NCBI RefSeq assembly: GCF_000745475.1
Contig: NZ_KN050692.1
Location: 513,955 to 577,954 of the forward strand
DNA length: 64,000 bases
DNA from: Allobosea sp. UNC402CLCol
GTDB taxonomy: Bacteria > Pseudomonadota > Alphaproteobacteria > Rhizobiales > Beijerinckiaceae
Reading direction: 5' to 3'
This document shows, one piece after another, positions 41,252 to 49,796 of the stretch. Under the pieces are notes generated by a model. The model ran no database searches. It saw nothing but the letters and a program-made list of their open reading frames with translations, and had not been told where the DNA came from. Within the stretch, counting starts at the first letter, position 1; each line of letters opens with the position of its first letter. A program made the translations under genes and the position numbers.

Positions 41252-42082
41252 CTAAAACCGGAAGCGCAGCAGGCGGCCGATTCGCGAGAAGGCCGGGATC
41301 ATCTCCATGACCGGCACGGCCATTCGCGCGAACAGGGACAGACGCGCGATCTGGTCGAGGTCATAGCCGCGCGAACCATAGCCTGTGAGCTCCTCCACCA
41401 GCTCGAGCCGGGGAAGCTGCCGGAGCAGTTCCTCCGGCTCGTCGAGCGCCCAGTGCAAGGCCGCGCCGGTGGCGCGGATGGAGGGCTGCCAGGCGATCAG
41501 GATGAGCCCGAGCTGGCTATAGGCATCGAAGGCCAGCTCGCCCCCGGGCAGATGCCCGGTCACGCGTTCCAGCAGCAACGGCACCTCCTCCGACGGCAAA
41601 TAGGGCAACAGCCCTTCGGCGATGACGAAGGCCGGCTTGTCCCGCGGCACGGCTTCGAGCCATTCGGGCTCGGTCACCGAGGAGCCGATCAGCACACAGC
41701 CGTCGCGGGCCGGGTAGAGGCGCTGCCGCAGGGCGATCACGTCCGGGTAGTCGACCTCGAACCAGCGGACGGTTTCGGGCGGCGCGATCCTGAAGACGCG
41801 GCTGTCCAGCCCGCAGCCGAGATGAAGCACCGTCGCATCCGGGTGTCGCCCCAGAAAATCGCGCGTCCAGCCATCGATGAGGTGAGCCCGCAAGGCGACG
41901 CCGATCATGATGTCGCGGTCGATCCTCAGCCGGTCGAAATCGTAGTCGATCCCCGCCAGGGCCTGCGCGGCAAAGCGGTCCTTCAGCAGGGTATCGGGCA
42001 GCTGGCTCTCGCCGGCCTTGGCACAGAGCGTGACGAGAAGCGTTTCGCGCGCGCCGTGGAGAACTACCTTTTCACCGGTCAT
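41252..42082 (-). CDS. SAM-dependent methyltransferase, leucine-carboxyl-methyltransferase-like family
   Basis: A 276-residue protein of the LCMT/TcmP-like methyltransferase family. It shows 'RAHLIDGWTRDFLGRHP', motif I 'TVLHLGCGLDSRVFRI', 'WFEVDYPDVIALRQRLYP' (the acidic residues binding SAM ribose) and 'FVIAEGLLPYLPSEEVP'. In bacteria this family methylates carboxyls or hydroxyls of small metabolites; the substrate is unknown. GAGGA is upstream of the ATG at 42082. It is convergent with the RDD gene and divergent from bpt. Confidence 0.85.
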   Translation of the reverse strand: MTGEKVVLHGARETLLVTLCAKAGESQLPDTLLKDRFAAQALAGIDYDFDRLRIDRDIMIGVALRAHLIDGWTRDFLGRHPDATVLHLGCGLDSRVFRIAPPETVRWFEVDYPDVIALRQRLYPARDGCVLIGSSVTEPEWLEAVPRDKPAFVIAEGLLPYLPSEEVPLLLERVTGHLPGGELAFDAYSQLGLILIAWQPSIRATGAALHWALDEPEELLRQLPRLELVEELTGYGSRGYDLDQIARLSLFARMAVPVMEMIPAFSRIGRLLRFRF

Positions 42083-42168
42083 CGCGTCCTCCCGATCTCG
42101 CATCGCGCTTGTTGCCGCCGCTGCCGATGCTACATTGAAGGGCGGAAGCTTCCGGGGAGCCAGCCGAC

Positions 42169-42933
42169 GTGACGCGCCCGTTGCGGGATGCCCCGCAATT
42201 CTACCTCACTTCGCCGACCGCGTGTCCCTATTTGCCGGGCCGCGAGGAACGGAAGGTGTTCACCCATCTCGTCGGACCGCGCGCCGGCGACCTCAACAAC
42301 GTGCTGTCGCAAGGCGGATTCCGGCGTTCGCAGAGCATCGCCTACCGTCCGGCCTGCGAGGTCTGCCGGGCCTGCGTCTCGGTGCGGGTCTGCGTCGACG
42401 ATTTCCGCTACTCGCGCGGCTTCCGCAAGGTGCTGGCTCGCAACAGCGACCTGATCGGCGAGGCGCGCCCGCCACAGCCGCGCTCCGAGCATTATTCCCT
42501 GTTCCGCTCCTATCTCGACGAGCGGCATCCGGATGGCGGCATGGCGACGATGTCGGCGCTCGACTTCGCGATGATGGTCGAGGACACCCATGTCGAGACC
42601 AACCTGATCGAGTATCGGCGGCGCGGACCGGATTCCGGCTTCACCGGGCGCGGCCAGGGCGACCTCTTCGCCATGGCGCTGACCGACACGCTGAACGACG
42701 GCCTGTCGATGGTCTATTCGGTCTATGATCCCGGGCTGGAGCTCCGCTCGCTCGGCACCTTCATGGTGCTCGATCACATCGCGCGCGCCCGCAGGCTCGG
42801 GCTGCCTTACGTCTATCTCGGCTATTGGGTCGATGGCTCGCCCAAGATGTCCTACAAGGCCCGGTTCCTGCCGCAGGAGCGGCTGACGCCGCAGGGTTGG
42901 GAACGGGTCGAGACGAACGCTCCCACCGCGTGA
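42169..42933 (+). CDS. bpt: Aspartate/glutamate leucyltransferase
   Basis: A 254-residue Bpt, which adds leucine from Leu-tRNA to proteins with N-terminal Asp or Glu and so feeds the N-degron pathway. It has the ATE-family 'PTACPYLPGREERKVFTHL', the cysteine pair in 'ACEVCRACVSVRV', 'FAMALTDTLNDGLSMVYSVY' and 'LGYWVDGSPKMSYKARFLP'. The start is a GTG at 42169 with GGGGAG upstream. Confidence 0.94.
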   Translation: MTRPLRDAPQFYLTSPTACPYLPGREERKVFTHLVGPRAGDLNNVLSQGGFRRSQSIAYRPACEVCRACVSVRVCVDDFRYSRGFRKVLARNSDLIGEARPPQPRSEHYSLFRSYLDERHPDGGMATMSALDFAMMVEDTHVETNLIEYRRRGPDSGFTGRGQGDLFAMALTDTLNDGLSMVYSVYDPGLELRSLGTFMVLDHIARARRLGLPYVYLGYWVDGSPKMSYKARFLPQERLTPQGWERVETNAPTA

Positions 42934-43137
42934 AGCGCGTCGCGACGCCGGCGAACCGAATGCCGCAACCTATGAGAGCGCCCCCTCAAGAATGATCGCA
43001 TTCCCATAGGGCGGTGGGCCATATGGTCAGGGATCGGCGTATCCGCCCCCGTTTTCCCCGAAAAAGCGCAATCGGCTTAAGAGTAAATCAAGTCCGCATC
43101 TCGCATTGTCCCGGCACCTGATCGCCTGGGGGGCTTC

Positions 43138-44163
43138 ATGCTGCGCGACCTGACCCGGATGCCGGCCGAGATGTCGTCGGATTCGCGCCGGCAGTTGCTC
43201 AATGCCGTCACGGACCTGTTCCTGCTGGACCAGGAGCCGAGCGAGGTCAGCAAGGAGCATTACGGCGACATCGCGGTGACGTCGCTCTCCCATCTCGGCG
43301 ACGAGGACCGCCAGGGCTATGCCGATCGCGTCGCGGCGCTGCCGAGCCTGCCGCGCAACGTCGCCGTCACGCTCGGCGGCGACGACAATGTCGAGGTGGC
43401 GCGGCTGGTCCTGACCCTGTCCCCGGTCCTCACCGACACCGATCTCGCCGCCATCGCCGTCAGCCAGACGCAGCAGCATCTCGCGGCCATCGCCGAGCGC
43501 GCGCGCCTGTCCGAGAGCGTCACCGACATCCTGGTCGAGCGCGGCGACCGGACCGTTCTCTCAACCGTCAGCGCCAATGAGGGCGCCGCCTTCTCGGATC
43601 GCGGCTTCGACCGGCTGCTGGAGCGCGGCACCGGCGATGCGGGAATCGCCGGCAACCTCGCCCGGCGCTCGGATCTCGCACCGAAACGGGCTGAACGGGT
43701 GCTGCGCATCGTCGAGCAATTGTCGGACAGCCCCGGCGCTGCGGGGACACCGACCGACGAAGCGGTCTCGCTCGCCCGGCAGGCCCGCCAGCAGCGCCTC
43801 GAAGTGAAGCTCCTGCTCTCCGATCTCACCGCCAAGGTGCGCGAGGTCGACGACGTCCTGACCATGCTGGCCGACGAGGACCGGGCCTTCCATCTGGCGC
43901 AGGTCTTGTCGCAAGTCGCCGAGATCACCCCCGAGCAGGCGCTGCGCGTGCTGATGCAGCGCAATGCCAGCGGCATCGCGGTGACCTGCCGTTCGCTCGG
44001 CGTCGGCATGACGGCCTTCCGCGCCATCCTGCAATTGCGGGCGCGGCGGCTCTATTTCTCCTCGCGCGACATCGACGACGACGTCGACGCCTATGCCAAG
44101 CTCGACCTCGCCACCGCCGAGCGGACGCTGCGCTTCCTCAAGCTGCGCACCAAGATCGCCTGA
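43138..44163 (+). CDS. DUF2336 domain protein
   Basis: A 341-residue, almost wholly helical protein with HEAT-like repeats: 'DDNVEVARLVLTLSPVLTDT', then 'SDRGFDRLLERGTGDAGIAG' and 'ARRSDLAPKRAERVLRIVEQ'. The C-terminal part holds 'RALRVLMQRN...'-like helices and ends 'AERTLRFLKLRTKIA'. This alphaproteobacterial family has no proven biochemical role. A GGGGGG stretch precedes the ATG. Upstream (43077-43091) is TTAA-N7-TCAA, one base off the CtrA consensus. Confidence 0.82.
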   Translation: MLRDLTRMPAEMSSDSRRQLLNAVTDLFLLDQEPSEVSKEHYGDIAVTSLSHLGDEDRQGYADRVAALPSLPRNVAVTLGGDDNVEVARLVLTLSPVLTDTDLAAIAVSQTQQHLAAIAERARLSESVTDILVERGDRTVLSTVSANEGAAFSDRGFDRLLERGTGDAGIAGNLARRSDLAPKRAERVLRIVEQLSDSPGAAGTPTDEAVSLARQARQQRLEVKLLLSDLTAKVREVDDVLTMLADEDRAFHLAQVLSQVAEITPEQALRVLMQRNASGIAVTCRSLGVGMTAFRAILQLRARRLYFSSRDIDDDVDAYAKLDLATAERTLRFLKLRTKIA

Positions 44164-44267
44164 GCCGCAGCGCGAGCCCGCGCGGAGCGGCCGCGCCACA
44201 AAACGGCGACATTCGCCGGACCTCATGCTAGGCTCCAGCAGGTATTTGCCGTGAGGATGCCTTCGAC

Positions 44268-44876
44268 GTGAGATTTCCGGTCGTTTCTGCCGCCGTGACC
44301 GCCGCCGGGCTGGCTCTGTTTGCAGCCGCCGGAACGGCACGGGCCCAGACCTCCCTCCCGCTCACCGGCTTCGCCTCGCTGCCCTCCTTCGCCTGGGACG
44401 CGCCCTCGCTCTCACCGAAATGGGAGGGCTCCTATGCGCGCATCTCCTCCGGCTTCCAGGTGACGAGCGGCAAGCATATGCGCACCAGCGCGGGGCCGAC
44501 CTTCGGCCTCGAAATGGGAACGATGCGGCAGGAGGGCAATTTCGTCTACGGCATCGTCGGCGCGCTCGACTACTCGCCCACCCTCGGAGGCTACGGCACG
44601 CCGAGCTTCGGCAATGTCGCCTATACCCGCGATTTCGCCGGCGCGTTCCAGATCAAGACCGGCGTGCTCGTGACGCCGGACGTGCTGGTCTACACCAAGG
44701 TCGGCATGTCCGCCGCGAACGAGACCTGGCGCTATGGCGCGACGAGCGTCTCCCCGCCCTTCAGCCAGAGCGATATCGCGGTCAGGCCCGAGGCGCGGGC
44801 CGGCGTGGAATGGGCCGTTACCGACAAGCTGACGCTCGGCGTCGAGGTCGGCGTGGTCGGCCAACGGCTTCGCTGA
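44268..44876 (+). CDS. Outer-membrane beta-barrel protein (porin-like)
   Basis: A 202-residue secreted protein: Sec signal 'VTAAGLALFAAAGTARAQ', then repeated amphipathic beta strands such as 'WEGSYARISSGFQVTSG', 'NFVYGIVGALDYSP' and 'KLTLGVEVGVVGQRL'. It resembles the small eight-stranded surface barrels common in Rhizobiales. The start is a GTG at 44268 with GAGGA about 12 nt upstream. The last strand ends soon after 'GVVGQRLR' without the usual terminal aromatic residue, so a slight truncation is possible. Confidence 0.75.
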   Translation: MRFPVVSAAVTAAGLALFAAAGTARAQTSLPLTGFASLPSFAWDAPSLSPKWEGSYARISSGFQVTSGKHMRTSAGPTFGLEMGTMRQEGNFVYGIVGALDYSPTLGGYGTPSFGNVAYTRDFAGAFQIKTGVLVTPDVLVYTKVGMSAANETWRYGATSVSPPFSQSDIAVRPEARAGVEWAVTDKLTLGVEVGVVGQRLR

Positions 44877-45084
44877 CGGAGTCGGCGCCGACACCGGCGG
44901 GGCGGCATCCCGCGCATCGCCCCGAGATTTCGCCCTCGTCCTCCAAACTGATGATCCCGCCGCTCGCGGACACAATAAGCTGCGCCTGACCGGACGTTCC
45001 CGGATCGGGCGAGCGTGCCGCGGGCCGGCAGCCCGGATCCCCGTCGCCCGGCTTCGAACTCCTCAGGCGAGGCGAGGCGAAGCG

Positions 45085-45945
45085 ATGGCGCGCAATCTCA
45101 GCAAGGGCATGAGCGGCCAGGATGTGCGGATCCTCCAGGACCGGCTGAACTACCATCTGCGTCGAGAAACCCCGCTCGCGCTCGACGCCATCTTCGGGCC
45201 GAAGACTCATGAGCGGGTGAGCAAATTCCAGACGCTTCACGGGCTGACGAAGGACGGCATCGTCGGCCCGAGGACCCGCGCCATCCTGTTCGAAGTCGAA
45301 ACCTTCCCGGCGCAGGTCCTCGTCTTTCCCGAATTGACGCGGCCGACCTTCGGAGCCGGCGGGGCTTTAGGAATCAAGCCGCCGCAGCTGATCCCGCCGC
45401 TGACGCTGCCAGGCACCACGCCCAAGCAGCCGCAATTCGTCCTGCAGCCCCCGGTCATCCTGGGCCCTCAGTTGAGCCTGGCGGGGGTCTCCTCGGCGTC
45501 CTTCTCACCCGTGAGACAGCCGAGCCTGCTCAACCTGACCTTCACGCTCGTGCCGGTGCAGGACCCGAGCGACCCGGTCGTGCGATCGACGCAGAACATC
45601 GTCAAGCTGGTCCAGGACATCCCGGTCAACAGCAGGTTCAAGGCTCAGATCCTGTCGTTCATCCCGAAGCCGTTCAAATCGATCAGCGAGCCGACGGCCG
45701 GGCTCGATGTCGATATCGGAATCCCGAAATATTCCCCGCTCGATCCCAACAAGATCAGCCAATCCGGCAGCGCGCAGTACAATCTCCGGCTGACCGGGCG
45801 GCCGGGCGGAGCGACGCCGCTCGTCATGCTGCAAGGCCGGGCCGAAGGCGAGATCGAAATCGACTACACCGGCAAGGCGCAGTCGAACTATTTCAAGGCG
45901 ACCGTCACCTGCAATTTCTTCCTCGGCGTCGTCGGGACTTTTTGA
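45085..45945 (+). CDS. Peptidoglycan-binding domain protein without a signal peptide
   Basis: A 286-residue protein. Residues 5-70 are a PG_binding_1 domain ('SGQDVRILQDRLNYHLRR', 'FGPKTHERVSKFQTLHGL', 'KDGIVGPRTRAILFE'). A Pro-rich linker (about 80-135, 'KPPQLIPPLTLPGTTPKQPQ') leads to a beta-rich C-terminal region (about 140-286) that I do not recognise. The protein starts 'MARNLSKG' with no secretion signal, although its binding domain would be expected to act outside the cytoplasm. GAGGCGAGGCGAAGCG precedes the ATG. No neighbouring lysis, phage or injection-system genes. Confidence 0.75.
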   Translation: MARNLSKGMSGQDVRILQDRLNYHLRRETPLALDAIFGPKTHERVSKFQTLHGLTKDGIVGPRTRAILFEVETFPAQVLVFPELTRPTFGAGGALGIKPPQLIPPLTLPGTTPKQPQFVLQPPVILGPQLSLAGVSSASFSPVRQPSLLNLTFTLVPVQDPSDPVVRSTQNIVKLVQDIPVNSRFKAQILSFIPKPFKSISEPTAGLDVDIGIPKYSPLDPNKISQSGSAQYNLRLTGRPGGATPLVMLQGRAEGEIEIDYTGKAQSNYFKATVTCNFFLGVVGTF

Positions 45946-45979
45946 CCGGACCGCCGCGGGCGTCGCGACCTTAAGCCCG

Positions 45980-48226
45980 TCAGCCGCCGAAGCTGTTGCT
46001 CTTCGGGAAGCCCTTGGGCGGCAGACGGCCGGACTCGGCGCGGTGGCCGAGCCATTCGAGCAGATCACCCTGCGGCACCGTCCAGGTCCGGCCGGAGGTG
46101 TCGAGCCAGGTCAGGCCGTCAGCCAGCTTGAAGGTCTTGGCGTCGGAGAGGCCGCCATCCTTGTAGCGCTGCAGGCGCACGCCCTTGCCGCGCCCCATCT
46201 CCGCGACTTCCGAGATCGGGAAGCAGAGCAGCTTGCGGTTCTGACCGATGATCGCGACATGGTCGCCGTCGGCCGGCACGGCCAGCATGGCGACGGTCGT
46301 TCCATCGACATTCAGGACCTGCCTCCCTTTACGCGTATTGGCGACGACGTCGTCCGCAGGCGCGACGAAGCCCCTGCCCTCGCTCGTCACCATCAGCAGC
46401 TTCGAACCGGGCTTGTAGGCGAAAGCCGAGACGATCTCGGCCGTCTCCTCGAGCTCGATCATCAAGCGGATCGGATCGCCGAAGCCGCGCCCGCCCGGCA
46501 GCTTCGAGGCCTCCAGCGTGAAGACCTTGCCGTTCGAGGCGAGCACCAGCACCTTCGCCGTCGTCTCGGTGAAGAAGGCCGTCTGGAGCGTGTCGTCGCC
46601 CTTGAAGGAGAAGCTGGACTTGTCCTGGACATGGCCCTTCAGCGCGCGGATCCAGCCCTTCTTCGAGATCACGACCGTGATCGGCTCGCGCTCGACCATG
46701 GCCTGGGTCAGGTCGATATCGGTGGTATCGGGCATATCCGCGAAATCGGTGCGGCGCTTGCCGATCGCCGTCTCCGGGCCGAAGGTCTTCTTCACCTGGC
46801 GGATGTCCCAGGCGATGGTCTTCCACTGGGTCGCCTCGGAGCCGAGCAGTTCCTCGATCTGCCCCTTCTCCTTGGTCAATTCGTCGAGCTCGGTCTTGAG
46901 CTGCATCTCCTCGAGCTTGCGCAGCGCGCGCAGGCGCGTGTCGAGGATCGCGTTGGCCTGGACCTCGGTGAGCTCGAAGACCTTCATCAGCTCGATCTTC
47001 GGCTCGTCCTCCTCGCGGATGATTTTGATCACCCGGTCGAGGTCGAGATAGACGATCAGCAGGCCGCGCAGGATTTCCAGCCGCTTGTCGATCTGGCCGA
47101 GGCGGAAGCGCGAGCGCCGCTGGAGCACCTCGCGGCGATGGTCGAGCCAGGCGCGCAGCGCCTCGGCGAGGCCGAGCACGCGCGGCACCAGCCCGCCGGT
47201 CAACACGTTCATGTTCATCGGAATGCGCGCTTCAAGCTCGGAGAGCCTGAACAGCGATTCCATCATCAGGTTGGCATCGACATTGCGGGCGCGCGGCTCG
47301 ATGACGATGCGGATGTCCTCCGCGGATTCGTCGCGAAGGTCGGCGACCAGAGGCAGCTTCTTGTCGTTGAGCAGCTCCGCGATCTTCTCGATCAGCCGGC
47401 CCTTTGAGACCATGTAGGGGATCTCGGTGACGACGACCTGCCAGGCGCCCCGCTCAAGGTCCTCCTTCAGCCAGCGCGCGCGGGTGCGGAAGGCGCCGCG
47501 CCCGGTGCGGTAGGTCTCCGCCATCGAGGCGCGGGTCTCGACGATGATGCCGCCGGTCGGGAAATCCGGCCCGGGCACGAAGGTCATGAGCTGCTCGGAG
47601 GAGGTCTCCGGGTGCTGGATCAGGTAGAGCGCGGCGTCGCAGAGCTCGGCCGCGTTGTGCGGCGGGATCGAGGTCGCCATGCCGACCGCGATGCCCTGCG
47701 AGCCGTTGGCCAGCAGGTTCGGGAAGGCGGCCGGGAGCACGACCGGCTCCTCGTCCTCACCGTTATAGGTCTCGCGGAAATCGACCGCGTCCTCGTCGAT
47801 GCCGTCGAGGAGCAGGCGCGCGACCTCGGTCATGCGCGCTTCGGTGTAACGATAGGCGGCGGCGTTATCCCCGTCGATATTGCCGAAATTGCCCTGCCCG
47901 TCGACGAGCGGGTAGCGCTGGGCGAAATCCTGCGCGAGGCGCACCAGCGCGTCATAGACCGACTGGTCGCCATGCGGGTGGAACTTACCGATGACGTCAC
48001 CGACGATGCGGGCGCATTTCTTGTGAACCTGGCCGGGGTCGAGCCGGAGCAGACGCATCGCATGGATGATGCGCCGGTGGACCGGCTTCAAGCCGTCGCG
48101 CGCATCCGGCAAGGCGCGGTGCATGATGGTGGAGAGCGCATAGGCGAGATAGCGTTCTTCGAGCGCCGATTTCAGATCGATGCGCTCGGCTCCATCCTCC
48201 GGCGGCGGATCGATCGGTTTGCCCAT
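45980..48226 (-). CDS. parC: DNA topoisomerase IV subunit A
   Basis: A 748-residue ParC. The catalytic tyrosine is Y127 in 'AAAYRYTEARM'; 'ALPDARDGLKPVHRRIIHAM' and 'KFHPHGDQSVYDALVRLAQD' are the conserved winged-helix stretches. The C-terminal beta-pinwheel ('IGQNRKLLCFPISEVAEMG' and others) lacks the GyrA box, which fits ParC rather than GyrA. It unlinks daughter chromosomes together with ParE. recO lies upstream on the same strand. Confidence 0.96.
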   Translation of the reverse strand: MGKPIDPPPEDGAERIDLKSALEERYLAYALSTIMHRALPDARDGLKPVHRRIIHAMRLLRLDPGQVHKKCARIVGDVIGKFHPHGDQSVYDALVRLAQDFAQRYPLVDGQGNFGNIDGDNAAAYRYTEARMTEVARLLLDGIDEDAVDFRETYNGEDEEPVVLPAAFPNLLANGSQGIAVGMATSIPPHNAAELCDAALYLIQHPETSSEQLMTFVPGPDFPTGGIIVETRASMAETYRTGRGAFRTRARWLKEDLERGAWQVVVTEIPYMVSKGRLIEKIAELLNDKKLPLVADLRDESAEDIRIVIEPRARNVDANLMMESLFRLSELEARIPMNMNVLTGGLVPRVLGLAEALRAWLDHRREVLQRRSRFRLGQIDKRLEILRGLLIVYLDLDRVIKIIREEDEPKIELMKVFELTEVQANAILDTRLRALRKLEEMQLKTELDELTKEKGQIEELLGSEATQWKTIAWDIRQVKKTFGPETAIGKRRTDFADMPDTTDIDLTQAMVEREPITVVISKKGWIRALKGHVQDKSSFSFKGDDTLQTAFFTETTAKVLVLASNGKVFTLEASKLPGGRGFGDPIRLMIELEETAEIVSAFAYKPGSKLLMVTSEGRGFVAPADDVVANTRKGRQVLNVDGTTVAMLAVPADGDHVAIIGQNRKLLCFPISEVAEMGRGKGVRLQRYKDGGLSDAKTFKLADGLTWLDTSGRTWTVPQGDLLEWLGHRAESGRLPPKGFPKSNSFGG

Positions 48227-48274
48227 ACGCTGTCAGCCCTCTTCCCGTCCAAATTCGCGCCGATCCTGATCGTC

Positions 48275-48327
48275 CGGAGCATTGCTCCCTGCGGAAACCG
48301 GCACCCGCTTCTTCGCGCCATGCTCTA
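48275..48327. repeat. Palindromic intergenic repeat, family A copy 4
   Basis: GGAGCATTGCTCCCTGCGGA at the left, central GGAAACCGGCACCCGCTTCT, and CCATGCTCT at the right: a degenerate version of the element at 1502-1554. It lies between recO and parC. Confidence 0.6.
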
Positions 48328-48406
48328 TGGCACAGCACGAATCAGCCCGCCAGAACAATGCAGGTACGCACGCATGCGCGCAAACGCCGGAGCGGCCATT
48401 TTGCGT

Positions 48407-49153
48407 TCAATCGGTGGATGAATTCGCGGCCAAGCGCGTCGCCAGCTCGACCAGCCGGGCGCGCTCCGGCGGCTCCTGCAAGCCGCGCGGCTCGAAGAGG
48501 TGCCGGCGCAGGAAAAAGCCGGTCAGGGCGAAGCCCGACATGATGTCGGCGGCGGAGGGCTGGCGTCCGCCCTGCCCCTCGACGAGAAAGGCCGGGAGCT
48601 TCAGCAATCGGTCGAGATAGGGCTGCGCCGCCGGGCGGCTGACGGCCTTGCCGGATTTCGGCGAAACATGGCTGAGATCATCGGGCGTGCCGGTCACGGC
48701 GCAGCGGGCGAGATCGAGCCCGAAACCGAGCTCGGAGAGCATGGCGAGCTCGAAGCGCACCACCAGCGGCGGGGCGAGCTGCGGCTCGTCGAGATGCTCG
48801 ACGAGGACGGCGAGCCCCTCATAGAGACCCGGATGCGGATCGCGCTCCGGCAGGAGACGCAAGAGGCCCGCGATGGTCGCCAGCCCATAGAGCGCGACCG
48901 GTGTGGCCATCAATCGCGCGGCATGGGAGGTCAGCAACTCCACCTTGTACTCGCCGAGATGCTCGTCGAGACGAGCCCGCCATGTCAGCGCGACCCGGTT
49001 GCCGGGCTGGAGCAGCGGCTGCGTCTTCTGCGAGCGCCCGCCGCGAACGAGGCCGAGATGGCGGCCGTGGAAGCGCGTCATCACCTCCAGGATCACGGCG
49101 CTTTCGCCATGCCCCCTCAGCCCGATGACGGTGCCCTCGTCGACCCATTCCAT
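48407..49153 (-). CDS. recO: DNA repair protein RecO
   Basis: A 248-residue RecO, which anneals DNA and loads RecA with RecF/RecR. It begins with the OB-fold 'MEWVDEGTVIGLRGHGESAV', has 'RFHGRHLGLVRGGRS' and 'LQPGNRVALTWRARLDEHLG', and the helical C-terminal part 'RFELAMLSELGFGLDLARCA'. The start at 49153 matches the family N-terminus. Confidence 0.94.
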   Translation of the reverse strand: MEWVDEGTVIGLRGHGESAVILEVMTRFHGRHLGLVRGGRSQKTQPLLQPGNRVALTWRARLDEHLGEYKVELLTSHAARLMATPVALYGLATIAGLLRLLPERDPHPGLYEGLAVLVEHLDEPQLAPPLVVRFELAMLSELGFGLDLARCAVTGTPDDLSHVSPKSGKAVSRPAAQPYLDRLLKLPAFLVEGQGGRQPSAADIMSGFALTGFFLRRHLFEPRGLQEPPERARLVELATRLAANSSTD

Positions 49154-49195
49154 GGACTGGATGTAGGGCAGACAAGCGCAGGAAGGAACCGCGTC

Positions 49196-49278
49196 ATGGT
49201 CGGGCTTGCCCCGACCATCTCGGAAACCAGCCATCTCGTCATGAGATTCTCGGGTCTGCGCTTCGCTTCGCCCGAGAA
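49196..49278. repeat. Two neighbouring hairpins in the recO/tautomerase gap
   Basis: ATGGTCGGG/CCCGACCAT (49196-49204 and 49210-49218, 5-nt loop), then TTCTCGGG/CCCGAGAA (49247-49254 and 49271-49278). This layout resembles the palindromic elements seen elsewhere in the window, but the sequence is a different family. The second also ends close to the tautomerase stop. Confidence 0.6.
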
Positions 49279-49293
49279 CGACGCTCGTCGGCC

Positions 49294-49674
49294 TCACGCA
49301 TATTGCGCCACGCCGGCGCCGAAGGACCAGTTCTCGCGTGCCGTCTCGACGAGATTGATGAAGATGTCGTCGGAGCGCAGGCCGGGATCGCGGCGCAAAT
49401 TCTCGTGGATCCTCGCGAACAGCGCCTTCTTCTGCGTCACGCCGCGCGAGGCGCTGACGGTGATCTGGATGACCACCATCGCATCCGAGCGGTCGAAGCC
49501 GAAATAATTGGCGTCGTAGATGAACTCGCCGGCATCGTGCCGGTGGACCAGCGCGAAGAGATCGCCCTCAGGCACCTCGAAGGTCTCGCGCAGCGCCTTG
49601 TAGACGCCATCGACGATGGCGGCGGGCTCGGAGGCCGGGCGGCCGCGGCGCATGGAAATCCGGATCAGGGGCAT
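49294..49674 (-). CDS. Tautomerase family protein
   Basis: A 126-residue member of the tautomerase superfamily, with Pro2 exposed as the catalytic base after Met removal ('MPLIRISMRRGR'). The length suggests two fused beta-alpha-beta units, as in MIF- or cis-CaaD-like members. 'MVVIQITVSASRGVTQKKAL' and 'DIFINLVETARENWSFG' are typical. Its substrate may be an unsaturated acid from aromatic breakdown. AGGAG precedes the ATG at 49674. It is divergent from a LysR gene. Confidence 0.87.
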   Translation of the reverse strand: MPLIRISMRRGRPASEPAAIVDGVYKALRETFEVPEGDLFALVHRHDAGEFIYDANYFGFDRSDAMVVIQITVSASRGVTQKKALFARIHENLRRDPGLRSDDIFINLVETARENWSFGAGVAQYA

Positions 49675-49756
49675 GGTCGTCTCCTTTGGCGGCGAAGCGC
49701 GATCCCGCGCCGATCGCCGATGGAGAGAAGCTAGCGTTGAAACGACAAACATAAAA

Positions 49757-49785
49757 CCGTATCATACGAGATATCAGAGATACGG
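49757..49785. promoter_or_regulatory. Palindrome in the divergent tautomerase/LysR promoter (candidate operator)
   Basis: CCGTATC (49757-49763) and GATACGG (49779-49785) are exact inverted arms with a 15-nt spacer; within the spacer TATC-N6-GATA and TATC-N3-GATA repeat the motif. The site ends 11 nt before the LysR ATG, a usual place for LysR autoregulation. Confidence 0.55.
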
Positions 49786-49796
49786 ATCCTTGATTG

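Noticed and set aside
43077..43091. CtrA-type box (TTAA-N7-TCAA) before the DUF2336 gene
   Set aside because: One mismatch from consensus and short; such matches occur by chance. Kept only as a note in the gene entry.
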